From Actinomycetaceae bacterium TAE3-ERU4 (GTDB taxonomy: Bacteria; Actinomycetota; Actinomycetes; Actinomycetales; Actinomycetaceae), in the NCBI GenBank assembly GCA_019218365.1, contig JAHUUJ010000001.1, positions 1-64,000 on the forward strand: a stretch of DNA of 64,000 nt, written 5' to 3'. Below, one piece after another: positions 43,056-52,188 of this stretch. The position numbers and the translations under genes are program-made. Within the stretch, counting starts at the first letter, position 1; the number at the start of each line of letters is the position of its first letter. Below the pieces are notes generated by a model that was not told where the DNA came from, did not search any database, and saw only the letters and a program-made list of their open reading frames with translations.

Positions 43056-44084
43056 TTAGGATTCTTTCTTTCCCCAGTTGGGTAGGTAGGTCTGTTCGCG
43101 CTTTTGCCGCATCTGCTCATCCCAGGAGAACTCTGGCTCTTCCCAACCTTCGAAGTAGTTTTCGTCTACTTCTTCGGCCCAGGGGGTGCCAGGGCCGGTC
43201 GGCGGCCAGTTCGGGTTATCCGTAACAGGCTCACGGATCTCGGCCACAGCCGGGTTTTGACGACCAAAACGCATCCACTGCGTGTAGGTACGCTCAAACA
43301 ACGGAGTACCATCCCAACGACCAGCAGGAGTACCGGTGTTAAAGAAACGACCACCCAAAACACCACGCATGAACTTACCCGTCCACTGCTCCTTCTTCCG
43401 GAACTCTGCCACGCGCTTTACGTAAATGTTTTGCATGTGTGTCATGCACCCACCGATAAGTTCGATGTTCAACCAGTTAATGAGTTTGGGTAGCGGACGG
43501 TTGGGTTCAAAACCAATTCGCCAGTGGTTAATCAAACGAGTCTTACCGCCTTTAAGTGGAACAACGTAGAAGCACCAGGCAACTCCGTAGTGTTTCATCG
43601 AGGGGAAGCGGAAAGCGTAGGATCCGGGAGCTGCGGGCGGGTTCTTAGTATCAACCCACTGGACAAGGTATTTTCCGGGAACTACGTCCGCCCATTCCAT
43701 CGTCATACCGTGGTAGTCAAAGGGGGCAACGTCACCGGGCATGAGCGAATCGGGCTGTTGGAACTCTTCTTGGATTTCGTATGAGTTAAAGAATGGTAAA
43801 CGAGCAAACGTGCGCTCAAGGAATTCTGAACTGAACGAACCGGACTTATCGCATCCAATTTGTTTAAAGATGCGGTATACGGCATAGGCCGGGGCATCAA
43901 TCGTGATTGCGTAGGTTGACGAATACGCATTGTCATAATTGGCATCAATTAAATCATCTGCGGGGTAGCGCCATTCTTGCTCCTCTTTAGTTGCCTTTCC
44001 TGTCAACTGCGAGAAAACGACCATTCCCCCAAGTCCCAAAGCGGAAATAATTCCACCAGCGGTCAATAATTTTTTGTTCACCAT
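43056..44084 (-). CDS. membrane-anchored SRPBCC/START-like protein
   Basis: A 342-residue protein with an N-terminal span (about 7-27) and a soluble domain. Its core (about 55-240) reads like the SRPBCC/polyketide-cyclase fold: Y-A-I-T-I-D-A-P-A-Y-A-V-Y-R-I-F-K-Q-I-G at the start, M-E-W-A-D-V-V-P-G-K-Y-L-V-Q-W in the middle and T-R-L-I-N-H-W-R-I near 195. A Trp/Pro-rich C-terminal tail follows. Such folds bind hydrophobic ligands (lipids, sterols, polyketides). It sits between two DUF5692-type genes that point away from it, suggesting a joint role. A specific ligand cannot be read. Confidence 0.6.
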   Translation of the reverse strand: MVNKKLLTAGGIISALGLGGMVVFSQLTGKATKEEQEWRYPADDLIDANYDNAYSSTYAITIDAPAYAVYRIFKQIGCDKSGSFSSEFLERTFARLPFFNSYEIQEEFQQPDSLMPGDVAPFDYHGMTMEWADVVPGKYLVQWVDTKNPPAAPGSYAFRFPSMKHYGVAWCFYVVPLKGGKTRLINHWRIGFEPNRPLPKLINWLNIELIGGCMTHMQNIYVKRVAEFRKKEQWTGKFMRGVLGGRFFNTGTPAGRWDGTPLFERTYTQWMRFGRQNPAVAEIREPVTDNPNWPPTGPGTPWAEEVDENYFEGWEEPEFSWDEQMRQKREQTYLPNWGKKES

Positions 44085-44273
44085 GCCTCATTTCTTTCTG
44101 TTAGCACTTGTTAACGCCTTTGTTTTAGCGGTTTCACGCCCCAAGTGGGAACATGAGATGCATTAATTTTAATACATACTTGTATTCAGCAGATTGACCT
44201 TTGTCCCACAAACCCTAGTTGAAAGGCGTTAAGGTAGTTCGGTACTGATTCCCTTCAAATAGGATGGTCAAAG
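44085..44273. promoter_or_regulatory. divergent promoter region
   Basis: A spacer of 189 bases between the divergent SRPBCC-like gene and DUF5692-type gene B. TTGTTAACG / GTTAAC and AAGGCGTTAAGG occur near 44110 and 44222, giving a similar GTTAA-containing word on both sides. Shared regulation of both genes is possible but not demonstrated. Confidence 0.3.
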
Positions 44274-45569
44274 ATGTCATCGCTCTTTCTCTGGGAGATA
44301 GGAACTCCTACCGTTTACGCCATCTGGCTTGTGGTATTCCTTGCGCAGATTTTGGTAGCAGAGATTAACCGTCGTTGGAACTGGACAATTTTTGCCATGT
44401 GGACAATCGGCGGTATTGCCCTGATGCCTTACGCTGCCATTCATGGGACTCCCATGGTCGGCTGGTTCCCTTTCGGAAAGTACGTCATTATGGTGGCGAC
44501 CGCTACCATGACTGGAACGCTACTTGTCATTGGTAAGAAATACCCACAAAAGGCTCATAAGTACGCAATATGGTTTGGGGTAGCTCTGTGGATTGGTCTA
44601 GCCGTAAACATTATGGAAGCCAATATTCGTGATGTGACTATTTTCTTCCAGGCTGACACCTACTATGCCTGCGGTGCAGATTGGCAGTGCCTCAAGTCAA
44701 TTAACGCAAGCCATCAGGGAATTGACATGATTAACGGCCTCCCACAAGCTCGTGATGTAGTCGCCCCATTGCACTCTAATGAGTGGTATCAAGCTGTTGC
44801 CGCTAACTTTAAACGTGACCACGTGGGAATTGATCCGGCAACTGGTTTCCGTACCATCGGTGGTTACTGGAATCTACTTACAGCCCTGGCTGGTGTCTTG
44901 AACATTATTACAATTACTGGTCTGGGCAAGATTTTCATCACCGCCAAGGGGAAGGCAAAGGTACGAGGTCTCATCTGGGTGGACATGGTCTGGCCTTGGG
45001 TCTTGGCGTACGACCTGTGGAACCACGCATTCCTTTACAATGCTCTGGCAGACTACACCTGGTATTGCACGCTAGCGCTTCTTCTGGCATGTACTATTCC
45101 GGCGTTTACCTGGGCGAAGGGACAGTGGATATGGTTCCGTTGCTTCACTCTAATGTTCTGGATTGCAGCAAACAACTTGCTACCAGAATTCTTGGTACCA
45201 CCTACTGCAATGACTAACTTCGCCACGATGAACCCTGTTGCAAACATTGTCTGTGCCTGGGCAGCGTTAATTTCGAACGTCGCGCTCTTCGTTTACTGGC
45301 TGTACAAGATTATTACGACCCACCGTAACCCTCTTACCAACTGCCTGTACTTCGAGATGAAGGAGTTCCGCACCATCATGAAGGAACACGGAGATGACAA
45401 AGAAAAGTACTTCGTTACCGACATGATTCCGCAGACCCCGCAGGAGCTCGGTTTCGAACCGGACTCACAAACACCACCCAAGGATGGCTACGTCTCCTGG
45501 ATGCCCTGGTGGAAGGGTGAAGATCGTCGTTACCCGAAAGATCGCACTCCGATGAAGGCACAATCCTAA
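44274..45569 (+). CDS. DUF5692-type multi-pass membrane protein (B)
   Basis: A 431-residue paralogue of gene A with the same landmarks: G-W-F-P-F-G-K near 65, N-I-M-E-A-N-I-R-D near 115, G-G-Y-W-N-L-L-T-A-L-A-G-V-L-N, L-A-Y-D-L-W-N-H, L-A-C-T-I-P-A and T-T-H-R-N-P. It has an extra hydrophilic insertion of about 60 residues after the N-I-M-E-A motif (two Cys, C-G-A-D-W-Q-C) and a longer C-terminal cytoplasmic tail. It is not a fragment; spans and motifs are complete. Function unknown; its companionship with an SRPBCC protein hints at handling of a hydrophobic molecule. Confidence 0.68.
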   Translation: MSSLFLWEIGTPTVYAIWLVVFLAQILVAEINRRWNWTIFAMWTIGGIALMPYAAIHGTPMVGWFPFGKYVIMVATATMTGTLLVIGKKYPQKAHKYAIWFGVALWIGLAVNIMEANIRDVTIFFQADTYYACGADWQCLKSINASHQGIDMINGLPQARDVVAPLHSNEWYQAVAANFKRDHVGIDPATGFRTIGGYWNLLTALAGVLNIITITGLGKIFITAKGKAKVRGLIWVDMVWPWVLAYDLWNHAFLYNALADYTWYCTLALLLACTIPAFTWAKGQWIWFRCFTLMFWIAANNLLPEFLVPPTAMTNFATMNPVANIVCAWAALISNVALFVYWLYKIITTHRNPLTNCLYFEMKEFRTIMKEHGDDKEKYFVTDMIPQTPQELGFEPDSQTPPKDGYVSWMPWWKGEDRRYPKDRTPMKAQS

Positions 45570-45574
45570 AACAG

Positions 45575-45620
45575 AAAAATAGTTTGGGCGGGGAGACAAT
45601 TCCTCGCCCAAACTATTTTT
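45575..45620. terminator. bidirectional terminator
   Basis: A 16-bp perfect stem (AAAAATAGTTTGGGCG / CGCCCAAACTATTTTT) with a 14-base loop between the convergent DUF5692-type gene B and the ABC operon. A- and T-runs on both sides allow termination in both directions. Confidence 0.92.
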
Positions 45621-45626
45621 CACTGC

Positions 45627-46787
45627 CTACCGGGTTTTGGGAATAACTAAAACCGGATGGTTGCGCACACTTAAGGAAACCTGATCGCCTACGGCGAGCA
45701 TGTCAGCTTCAGCAGGGGAAAGCTGCGCAATAATAGTTTCTAATCCGGGAATCTTTACCTCTACACGCACCTGAGCCCCAAGGAAAGAAATCGCGCTCAC
45801 GCGACCGTGATTTCCATTCCTAAGCCCTCCTTCATCACGCGGATCTAGGAGGGTAATACTGATAGATTCGGGACGAACCAGAGCTAGTGCCTCCCCGACA
45901 TTAACAGAGCTGGTAGGTAATAATGGCACACTTCCGGCCAGTACCTGAGCGGTCCCTCCACGAACAGTTGCGGGCAAACGATTAGTCACCCCGATGAAAG
46001 AAGCAACGAACTCATTTACCGGAGCATTATAGATTTCTTTCGGTGTGCCGATTTGGACAATTTTTCCATCTTTCATGACCCCCACCCGATCAGCGATTGC
46101 CAGGGCTTCTTCCTGATCATGAGTAACAAATAGAGTAGTAATTCCACTTTCCTGCTGAATCCGTCGAATCTCATCCCGAAGGTTAACTCTAACCTTGGCA
46201 TCCAATGCGGAAAGAGGCTCATCTAGGGCTAACAAACTAGGTTTTACCACCAGCGCCCGGGCGAGGGCAACACGCTGTTGCTGTCCCCCAGACATCTGCG
46301 TAGTATATTTCGCACTCTGATCGCTTAGTCCCACTAATTCCAGTGCGGCACGCGCCTGAATTTTCCGCTCAGCGGCACCAATTTTGCGAACTCGTAAACC
46401 AAACTCAACATTTTCCAGTGCAGTCAAATGAGGAAAGAGAGAATAAGACTGGAAAACCATCGCCATATTACGTTTAGCTGGATTACGTAAAGTAATATCC
46501 CGCCCATCAAGCAGTATTTGCCCAGAATCCGCCTGTTCTAGTCCCGTGAGGGCACGCAAGGCAGTGGTTTTCCCGCACCCGGAAGGACCGAGAAGAACCA
46601 CCAATTCACCAGGCAGAAACTCGCAGTGGAAATTATCCAAAGCTCTAGTTCCTCCGCTGTAGACCTTATTCAATCCCAGCGTCTGCACATGGCCGTTACG
46701 TACAGTTTCATTTTCTTCTTTAGCAGCATTTTCTCGTGCAGCAGTACGAGGGAAAAAGATCCCGGATGTTTGAACTTTAGTATCCAA
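45627..46787 (-). CDS. ABC transporter ATPase, spermidine/putrescine–iron–phosphonate type
   Basis: A 386-residue ATPase with Walker A G-P-S-G-C-G-K-T, signature M-S-G-G-Q-Q-Q-R, Walker B L-L-A-L-D-E-P-L-S-A-L-D and H-loop V-T-H-D, followed by a C-terminal TOBE-like domain (about 290-380). This layout is shared by PotA, FbpC and the 2-aminoethylphosphonate ATPase. The TTG start overlaps the end of the upstream permease gene by 11 bases. It is the last gene of a four-gene operon; the substrate is undecided. Confidence 0.85.
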   Translation of the reverse strand: MDTKVQTSGIFFPRTAARENAAKEENETVRNGHVQTLGLNKVYSGGTRALDNFHCEFLPGELVVLLGPSGCGKTTALRALTGLEQADSGQILLDGRDITLRNPAKRNMAMVFQSYSLFPHLTALENVEFGLRVRKIGAAERKIQARAALELVGLSDQSAKYTTQMSGGQQQRVALARALVVKPSLLALDEPLSALDAKVRVNLRDEIRRIQQESGITTLFVTHDQEEALAIADRVGVMKDGKIVQIGTPKEIYNAPVNEFVASFIGVTNRLPATVRGGTAQVLAGSVPLLPTSSVNVGEALALVRPESISITLLDPRDEGGLRNGNHGRVSAISFLGAQVRVEVKIPGLETIIAQLSPAEADMLAVGDQVSLSVRNHPVLVIPKTR

Positions 46788-47589
46788 TTTTCTTACCTTT
46801 CAGGTAGTGGGAGATAAGGTCGAGTGCTACCAAAAGCACCACCCCAAAGAGCATCGCTAAAAGAGCTACGGCAGTAGCTGTCATAGAGTCCGACTGCCCC
46901 AGTAAGAACACCGCAACCTGGAGATTATTACGGTTCAGAAGCGAAGCGATAGTAAACTCACCAAGTACCACGGCAACACTAATAAATGAAGCCGAAGCTA
47001 TTGCCTGACGTAAATTAGGGACAACCACAGAAAATAAAACTCGTGGCCACGACGCCCCTAAAGAACGTGCTGCCTCAACCATAGTTTTAATTGGAATTGC
47101 GCTAAATCCCGCATCCAAAGCTCGATACGAATATGGCAAGACTAAAATCACGTAGGCAAAAGCAAGCCAAATCGCATCAGTATTCAAAAGGTTAATCGAG
47201 ATAAAGCGGTAAATTGGCGCAAGTCCAACAACCAATACAATTGCCGGTAACGCAAGCGGTAAAAGACAGACAAACTCAACTACCCGCGACAAAGGTGTTC
47301 GAAGTAAACGTAATGCCAGCATAGTCGGCAATAACAAAACCAGCATCAAAACCACTGTGAACACAGCCAGCCAAAGAGAATTAGTGACCCCCTGCCACAG
47401 ATTTGTTAAATCTGACTCGCCACCGCTAAAAATAGCGCTCCAGGCTCGCCCCGTCCACTGTCCAGTAAGTGGAAAACGCAAGGAAAAAATCAACATCGCA
47501 ATTAGCGGGCCAAGTAGGAAAAATAAAGTCAAACCAATTACCAAATTCCCACCCAAACGCGAAAGACGAGAATTAGTTACAGCTTTCAT
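46777..47589 (-). CDS. ABC transporter permease (second subunit)
   Basis: A 270-residue permease with six spans and the EAA loop M-V-E-A-A-R-S-L-G-A-S-W-P-R-V. It forms the membrane channel with the other permease. I chose the ATG at 47589, which overlaps the preceding stop by 4 bases and has GGGAG upstream; a GTG 12 bases earlier is the alternative. Relatives include PotC and PhnV-like subunits. Confidence 0.86.
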   Translation of the reverse strand: MKAVTNSRLSRLGGNLVIGLTLFFLLGPLIAMLIFSLRFPLTGQWTGRAWSAIFSGGESDLTNLWQGVTNSLWLAVFTVVLMLVLLLPTMLALRLLRTPLSRVVEFVCLLPLALPAIVLVVGLAPIYRFISINLLNTDAIWLAFAYVILVLPYSYRALDAGFSAIPIKTMVEAARSLGASWPRVLFSVVVPNLRQAIASASFISVAVVLGEFTIASLLNRNNLQVAVFLLGQSDSMTATAVALLAMLFGVVLLVALDLISHYLKGKKIGY

Positions 47590-48668
47590 TTCTGCTCCCA
47601 CTTAGCCGTGCGTTTTTGAATCCATGAATAAAGACCCATCACAACCGCCACCACAATCACCATCAACATTGCCAACGCCTGTGCTACCCCGTTTTGTCCA
47701 GGGTCCTGCTCATTTCGCAAGGCTCCTTGAATCATCAGTGGAATCAAAATGGAACGTTGCGCAAACAATGCTGCAGCCGTCGCATAGGCACTAAAAGCAT
47801 TAGCAAAAAGCAACAAGAAAGCCCCGAGGAAACGAGGCCAAAGAATTGGGCCCGCCACCTTCGACCAATAAGTCCAATTACTACCACCCAAATTGGCGGT
47901 TGCTTCTCTCCACTGTGGACGAATTGCCCCGACCGCAGGAACAAAAACAATTATCATCAACGGAATCTGGAAATAGGAATAAATCACTACTAAACCAGGA
48001 AGTGAAGATATCCAGTTGGGATCAATTTGGTACCCAAAAGCAGCGGCCAAAAGTTGAGTTCCAATTCCGTTAATCCCAATTGTTGCAATAAAGGCAAAGG
48101 CCAACATGACCCCACCGAACTGAGCTAACACAGAGGAGAGGGCTAGCATCAGCCGTTTCCCCAGTCCGTCACCGTGCAACGTCACCAAAAGATAGGCACA
48201 AACGCTACCTACCACAGCCCCGATAGAGGCGGAGGCAGCAGAGACCCCAATCGAAGTAAATAGCGCAGAAACCGTATTGGGGTTAGTTAATTTCAACAAA
48301 TTATCAAAGGTAAAACTCCCATCACGAGCGCTAAATGCACCCCATACCACAATGCAGGCTGGAGTAACCAAGAAGATACCCACATAGAGGAAAAAAGGAA
48401 GCGTCGTTAGGAGAGGAAGTTTTTTTGCCAACGAACGTCGTCTACTTGATTTTTGCGGAATTGAAGATTGCTGCGCACCCGTGAGGAAAAATCCCTCCTC
48501 CGTGTGGGAAGCGCTATCGGCCACCAACACGGCGGAGAGGGACGTGGCGCCCTCGGCAAGCGTTACGGAGGGCGCCGTATTAGGAGAAACAGAAGTTTCT
48601 GTTTCAGAGGTCACTGGATTGCACGCAAATTGCTTTGCCGTCAATCTTCCAGTGAGATTAGTTTCCAA
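47586..48668 (-). CDS. ABC transporter permease (first subunit)
   Basis: A 360-residue permease with an unusually long, disordered N-terminal cytoplasmic region (about 80 residues, Ser/Thr/Glu-rich) before the first of six spans. The EAA-type loop reads W-R-E-A-T-A-N-L-G-G-S-N-W. It starts with a TTG overlapping the binding-protein stop by 11 bases, the same arrangement as at the ATPase gene. The extended N-terminus is odd for a PotB-type subunit and might interact with the ATPase. Confidence 0.83.
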   Translation of the reverse strand: METNLTGRLTAKQFACNPVTSETETSVSPNTAPSVTLAEGATSLSAVLVADSASHTEEGFFLTGAQQSSIPQKSSRRRSLAKKLPLLTTLPFFLYVGIFLVTPACIVVWGAFSARDGSFTFDNLLKLTNPNTVSALFTSIGVSAASASIGAVVGSVCAYLLVTLHGDGLGKRLMLALSSVLAQFGGVMLAFAFIATIGINGIGTQLLAAAFGYQIDPNWISSLPGLVVIYSYFQIPLMIIVFVPAVGAIRPQWREATANLGGSNWTYWSKVAGPILWPRFLGAFLLLFANAFSAYATAAALFAQRSILIPLMIQGALRNEQDPGQNGVAQALAMLMVIVVAVVMGLYSWIQKRTAKWEQK

Positions 48669-49854
48669 TTGTCTTATCCCAGTTCTGGCTCAACCACTCT
48701 GTGATTTCCTTGGACTGATCTAAAGAGTAGGTAGTCGGGTCTTTAGATAGTTTTACCTGCTTGTCCAAGTATTCTTGGTTCACACTTCCTTCCTTCTTCA
48801 TCTCGGGAAGTAGAATCGGGATAGACCCTCCCTTTAGCCACAGGTTCTGGGCTTCGGGGGTGTAGAGGAATTCAAGCCAGAGACGGGCTGCAGCCGGGTG
48901 CGGAGCGTCCTTGTTAAGTGCCTGGTTGTAGAACGAAGCAACCTCGGAACCGGGGAATACCTTGTACTGCCAATCAACTCCTTGATTCTTCAACCGAACA
49001 GCAGTTGAAGCCTGGTTGTAAGACCAGTCCATGACTACTCCGGTCTGTCCTGAATCAATAGTTGCATTAGTAACGTCAACGGTAGTGAGTGTGCCCGCAT
49101 CTTTAAGTTTCTTAAAGTAGTCAAGTCCGGGCTGTAGATTCTTTAAGGTTCCTCCCTGGGCAAGGTTAATCATAAGAAAACCGTTAAAAGCTGCACCGGC
49201 CTCGGAAGGTTTACCGTTCAACGCAACGGTTCCTTTGAACTTGGGGTCAGTTAGCTGCTCAAGGGAAGTGATATCACCGTACTTGGTCTTGTTCCACCCA
49301 ATTGTCATCACCCCTGAATAGTCGGCGGTAAAGAGCCCACTGGCTTCTTTGTTCCCCGCGGGGATTTTGTCCCAAGCAGCAACCTTGTAGGGCGCAAAGT
49401 ATTGGACAGAATCTGCGGCCACCCCGGGTGAGACATCTACTGTATCGGGAGCTTTATCGGTTCCAGCGTTAGTTTTAATCGCATCAATTTCTTCCTTCGA
49501 AGAAGCGTTAGGGTTAGCTTCATTCACCGTTATTTCAGGGTACTTAGCCTTGAATGCAGCGATAACCTCACCCCAGTTTGACCAGTCGTGAGGAAGGGCA
49601 ATAAGATTCAGCTGCCCTTCTGCCTTAGCGGCTTTTTCCAGTGCTTCGAGTCCACCAATTTCTGAAGCACTCACGGCTGTTTTAATTTTTTCACCGCTCA
49701 TTGCTCCCCCGGCGCTAGCCGAGCCTGAAGCATCAGGGGTAATATTCGTATCCGCTGCTTTAGATGAGCAGGCCGACAAGGTCAGCGCAGCGCTGGCAAG
49801 AATGAGGATAGGGGCAACGACTTTGTTTTTAGGGTGCAGGTGCTTATTAAGCAT
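48658..49854 (-). CDS. ABC transporter substrate-binding lipoprotein
   Basis: A 398-residue extracellular binding protein with a lipoprotein signal (L-T-L-S-A-C-S-S, Cys about 30) and a Ser/Ala/Gly-rich linker. The domain begins L-E-A-L-E-K-A-A-K-A-E-G-Q-L-N-L-I-A-L-P and includes F-K-A-K-Y-P-E-I-T-V, D-T-V-D-V-S-P-G-V-A and L-W-L-E-F-L-Y-T-P-E-A-Q-N-L-W. The fold matches polyamine, ferric-iron and aminoethylphosphonate binders; ligand residues cannot be decided by eye. I chose the ATG at 49854 with GGAG upstream. First gene of the operon. Confidence 0.85.
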   Translation of the reverse strand: MLNKHLHPKNKVVAPILILASAALTLSACSSKAADTNITPDASGSASAGGAMSGEKIKTAVSASEIGGLEALEKAAKAEGQLNLIALPHDWSNWGEVIAAFKAKYPEITVNEANPNASSKEEIDAIKTNAGTDKAPDTVDVSPGVAADSVQYFAPYKVAAWDKIPAGNKEASGLFTADYSGVMTIGWNKTKYGDITSLEQLTDPKFKGTVALNGKPSEAGAAFNGFLMINLAQGGTLKNLQPGLDYFKKLKDAGTLTTVDVTNATIDSGQTGVVMDWSYNQASTAVRLKNQGVDWQYKVFPGSEVASFYNQALNKDAPHPAAARLWLEFLYTPEAQNLWLKGGSIPILLPEMKKEGSVNQEYLDKQVKLSKDPTTYSLDQSKEITEWLSQNWDKTIGN

Positions 49855-49990
49855 ATTTTCTCCGTTCGAGTTAAACCAACGTTTCCCACAGTAGGCAAGC
49901 AAGTTAAACTCAAAGAGAGATTCAGGTTACGAAAAAGAAAACTACTTCTAACGTTTTTCTTTTAACTTTGGGGCCTTCCCGGTTTAGCTA

Positions 49991-50674
49991 TTACTGGCGT
50001 ATCTCACGCCAAATTGCCGCTAGGGAATCCGGGGTTTGTGCAGTTAGATTTTCAAGAAAATATACTCGCGAAGAATTTTTACTTATTTCTTGTTTAATAA
50101 GTGTTTGTTTTTCCGCGTTAGCGCCTAAGCAGATAACGGGGATTCCTGCCCCAATAGCGGCAGCTACCCCGGTGGGGGAATCTTCAAGTGCGAGTAAATC
50201 TAGGGGATCTTTCCCCAAGGTTTGCGCAGCCAAAATATAGGGAGCGGGATTTGGTTTAGTTTTTGGAGTATCCTCGGCGGCAATTAGTCGTTTTAGGACT
50301 CCCGGTTTCACGAGTTGCTTCAGCGGAGCGGTAAATTCGTGGGGTGAGGCTGTTACCAACACTTGGGGGTATTCCTGCGCAGCAAATTCATAGAGAAGTT
50401 TCTCTGCACCTGGCATGAAGGCAACCGGGCCGGCATTAAGAAGTTGGAGCACTTTTTGCATCAGTATTTCACTTGCTTCTTCCGGGGTTGATCCCACTTG
50501 AGCATACTCGTGTAATAGCTGCCCACAACGTGGGACCCCAGCCCCGTTTAGCTGATTTTCTAGCTCTTTGTTGAAATGCTCACCGGCTAAAATTACGCTT
50601 CCTTGTTCCCAAATTTTTTCCGAGTCAAGAAGGGTTCCATCCATATCCCAGCAAATACCACAAGGTGTTTTCAT
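49991..50674 (-). CDS. HAD-superfamily phosphatase, beta-phosphoglucomutase-like
   Basis: A 227-residue hydrolase with motif I W-D-M-D-G-T-L-L-D-S (Asp10, Asp12), a helical C1-type cap, motif II V-L-V-T-A-S-P, the conserved lysine near K-T-K-P-N-P-A-P-Y and motif IV A-L-E-D-S-P-T-G-V-A-A-A. All catalytic residues are present. Relatives act on sugar phosphates, phosphoglycolate or pyridoxal phosphate. It stands alone, divergent from codB. Confidence 0.87.
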   Translation of the reverse strand: MKTPCGICWDMDGTLLDSEKIWEQGSVILAGEHFNKELENQLNGAGVPRCGQLLHEYAQVGSTPEEASEILMQKVLQLLNAGPVAFMPGAEKLLYEFAAQEYPQVLVTASPHEFTAPLKQLVKPGVLKRLIAAEDTPKTKPNPAPYILAAQTLGKDPLDLLALEDSPTGVAAAIGAGIPVICLGANAEKQTLIKQEISKNSSRVYFLENLTAQTPDSLAAIWREIRQ

Positions 50675-50885
50675 GGGGCCATAGTGTCATGTTTTAAGAG
50701 TTTATTGCAACGATGTGAAGAATATACGTGGTTCTTACCTCCCAATTGCAGAGCTCGGGTAAGCCAATTATGATTATCCCCGGTTCGTGATTTGTTTTTA
50801 ATCGCGTGCAGAGACGCGCGAAAACATTACTGTTGTGAATCGCTATTTTTAGTCCTTACTTAAAAACGTTCAGAGAGGCGTAAGT

Positions 50886-52172
50886 ATGACAGCTGTGCAG
50901 ACAACTGACACCGAATTTGCTAACTCTAAGGTCGATGACCACGCTAAACAAGGCTTCTGGAAAGTTGTCTTTGTCATGGTTGGTTTTACCTTCTTTTCCC
51001 CTTCAATGTTGGCCGGAGGAACTCTCGGCTTAGGTCTGGGAGGAACCGAATTTTTTCTAGCCATTGCTTTAGGAAACCTATTCTTGGCAATCTATACTGG
51101 CCTTTTGGCTCATATCGCACAAAAAACTGCTCTTGGACTTGACCTACTTGCACAGCACGTTTTTGGAAAAACTGGATCTTACCTTCCCAGTGCTCTAATC
51201 TCTATTACCCAGATGGGGTGGTTCGGAGTAGGCGTGGCAATGTTTGCTCTCCCGGTAGCCGATATGCTTCCCCAAAACCTTTTGGGATTTTCTAACGTTA
51301 TTTTGCTGGTAATCGTAATCGGTGCGGCAATGACTTTCACCGCTGCCATGGGAGTTAAGGCTCTAGCTTTCTTCGGAGGATTAGCAGTTCCCCTGATTGC
51401 CATTCTCGGTACCTATTCCAACTGGTTATCAGTTGAAAAGGTAGGTTCTTTTAGCCAGGTTTTCAGTACTCCAAGCACGCGTCTATCGATGGTAGCAGCT
51501 GTAAGTATCGTAATTGCTAACTTTGTTTCAGGCGGTACGGCAACCCCCAATTTTGCGCGCTTTGCCCGTACTAATCGCACTGCGGTTAGCGCTACTGTCC
51601 TGGCTTTCTTCGTTGGTAACTGCATTATGTTTATCTTTGGTGCGGTTGGTGCTGCAGCCTATGGAAAAGCAGATATTTTCGATGTTCTTATCCTGCAGGG
51701 CTTGGCGGTTCCCGCGATTTTGACCCTCGGCTTAAACATTTGGTCAACTAATAACAATGCCCTTTACACTACCGGCCTTGGATTTAGCCACATTACTGGG
51801 CTAGGGGTACGCCTAACCACGATTATTGCCGGTACTATTGGTACAGTTTTCGCGGTTGTTCTCTACGATAACTTCATCGGATACCTAAGCCTACTCGGTG
51901 GAATGATTCCTCCCGTTGGAGCGGTATTGGTAATGCATTACTTCCTACACAAGTCACAGTATTCCCTGAGTCACGAACAAATTTTGGGAATTAACTGGCC
52001 GGCTTTGTTGGCAGTGGTGGCCGGTATAACCGGAGGGCTGACCATGAACTTTGGAATTGTTCCCCTCAATTCTCTCCTTACTGCAGCTCTTAGCTATCTT
52101 CTGCTCGACTTCATTTTTGCTCGCGCGGGCTGGAAGATGAATATTGCTTCATCTGTCGAGGCTGCTCACTAA
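50886..52172 (+). CDS. codB: cytosine permease CodB (NCS1 family)
   Basis: A 428-residue transporter with 12 spans that imports cytosine. After a hydrophilic N-terminus, the G-F-T-F-F-S-P-S-M-L-A-G-G-T-L-G-L-G-L family entry appears at about 32-50. Also visible are T-Q-M-G-W-F-G-V-G, A-N-F-V-S-G-G-T-A-T-P-N-F-A-R-F-A-R and W-S-T-N-N-N-A-L-Y-T-T-G-L-G-F. It is followed 16 bases later by the cytosine deaminase gene, a standard salvage pair. Ribosome site GAGAGGCG. Confidence 0.94.
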   Translation: MTAVQTTDTEFANSKVDDHAKQGFWKVVFVMVGFTFFSPSMLAGGTLGLGLGGTEFFLAIALGNLFLAIYTGLLAHIAQKTALGLDLLAQHVFGKTGSYLPSALISITQMGWFGVGVAMFALPVADMLPQNLLGFSNVILLVIVIGAAMTFTAAMGVKALAFFGGLAVPLIAILGTYSNWLSVEKVGSFSQVFSTPSTRLSMVAAVSIVIANFVSGGTATPNFARFARTNRTAVSATVLAFFVGNCIMFIFGAVGAAAYGKADIFDVLILQGLAVPAILTLGLNIWSTNNNALYTTGLGFSHITGLGVRLTTIIAGTIGTVFAVVLYDNFIGYLSLLGGMIPPVGAVLVMHYFLHKSQYSLSHEQILGINWPALLAVVAGITGGLTMNFGIVPLNSLLTAALSYLLLDFIFARAGWKMNIASSVEAAH

Positions 52173-52188
52173 CTCGTAAAGGAAAATC

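Noticed and set aside
50700-50885. Possible purine riboswitch before codB
   Set aside because: The region has GC-rich imperfect dyads near 50805-50820, but the conserved purine-aptamer loops are absent.
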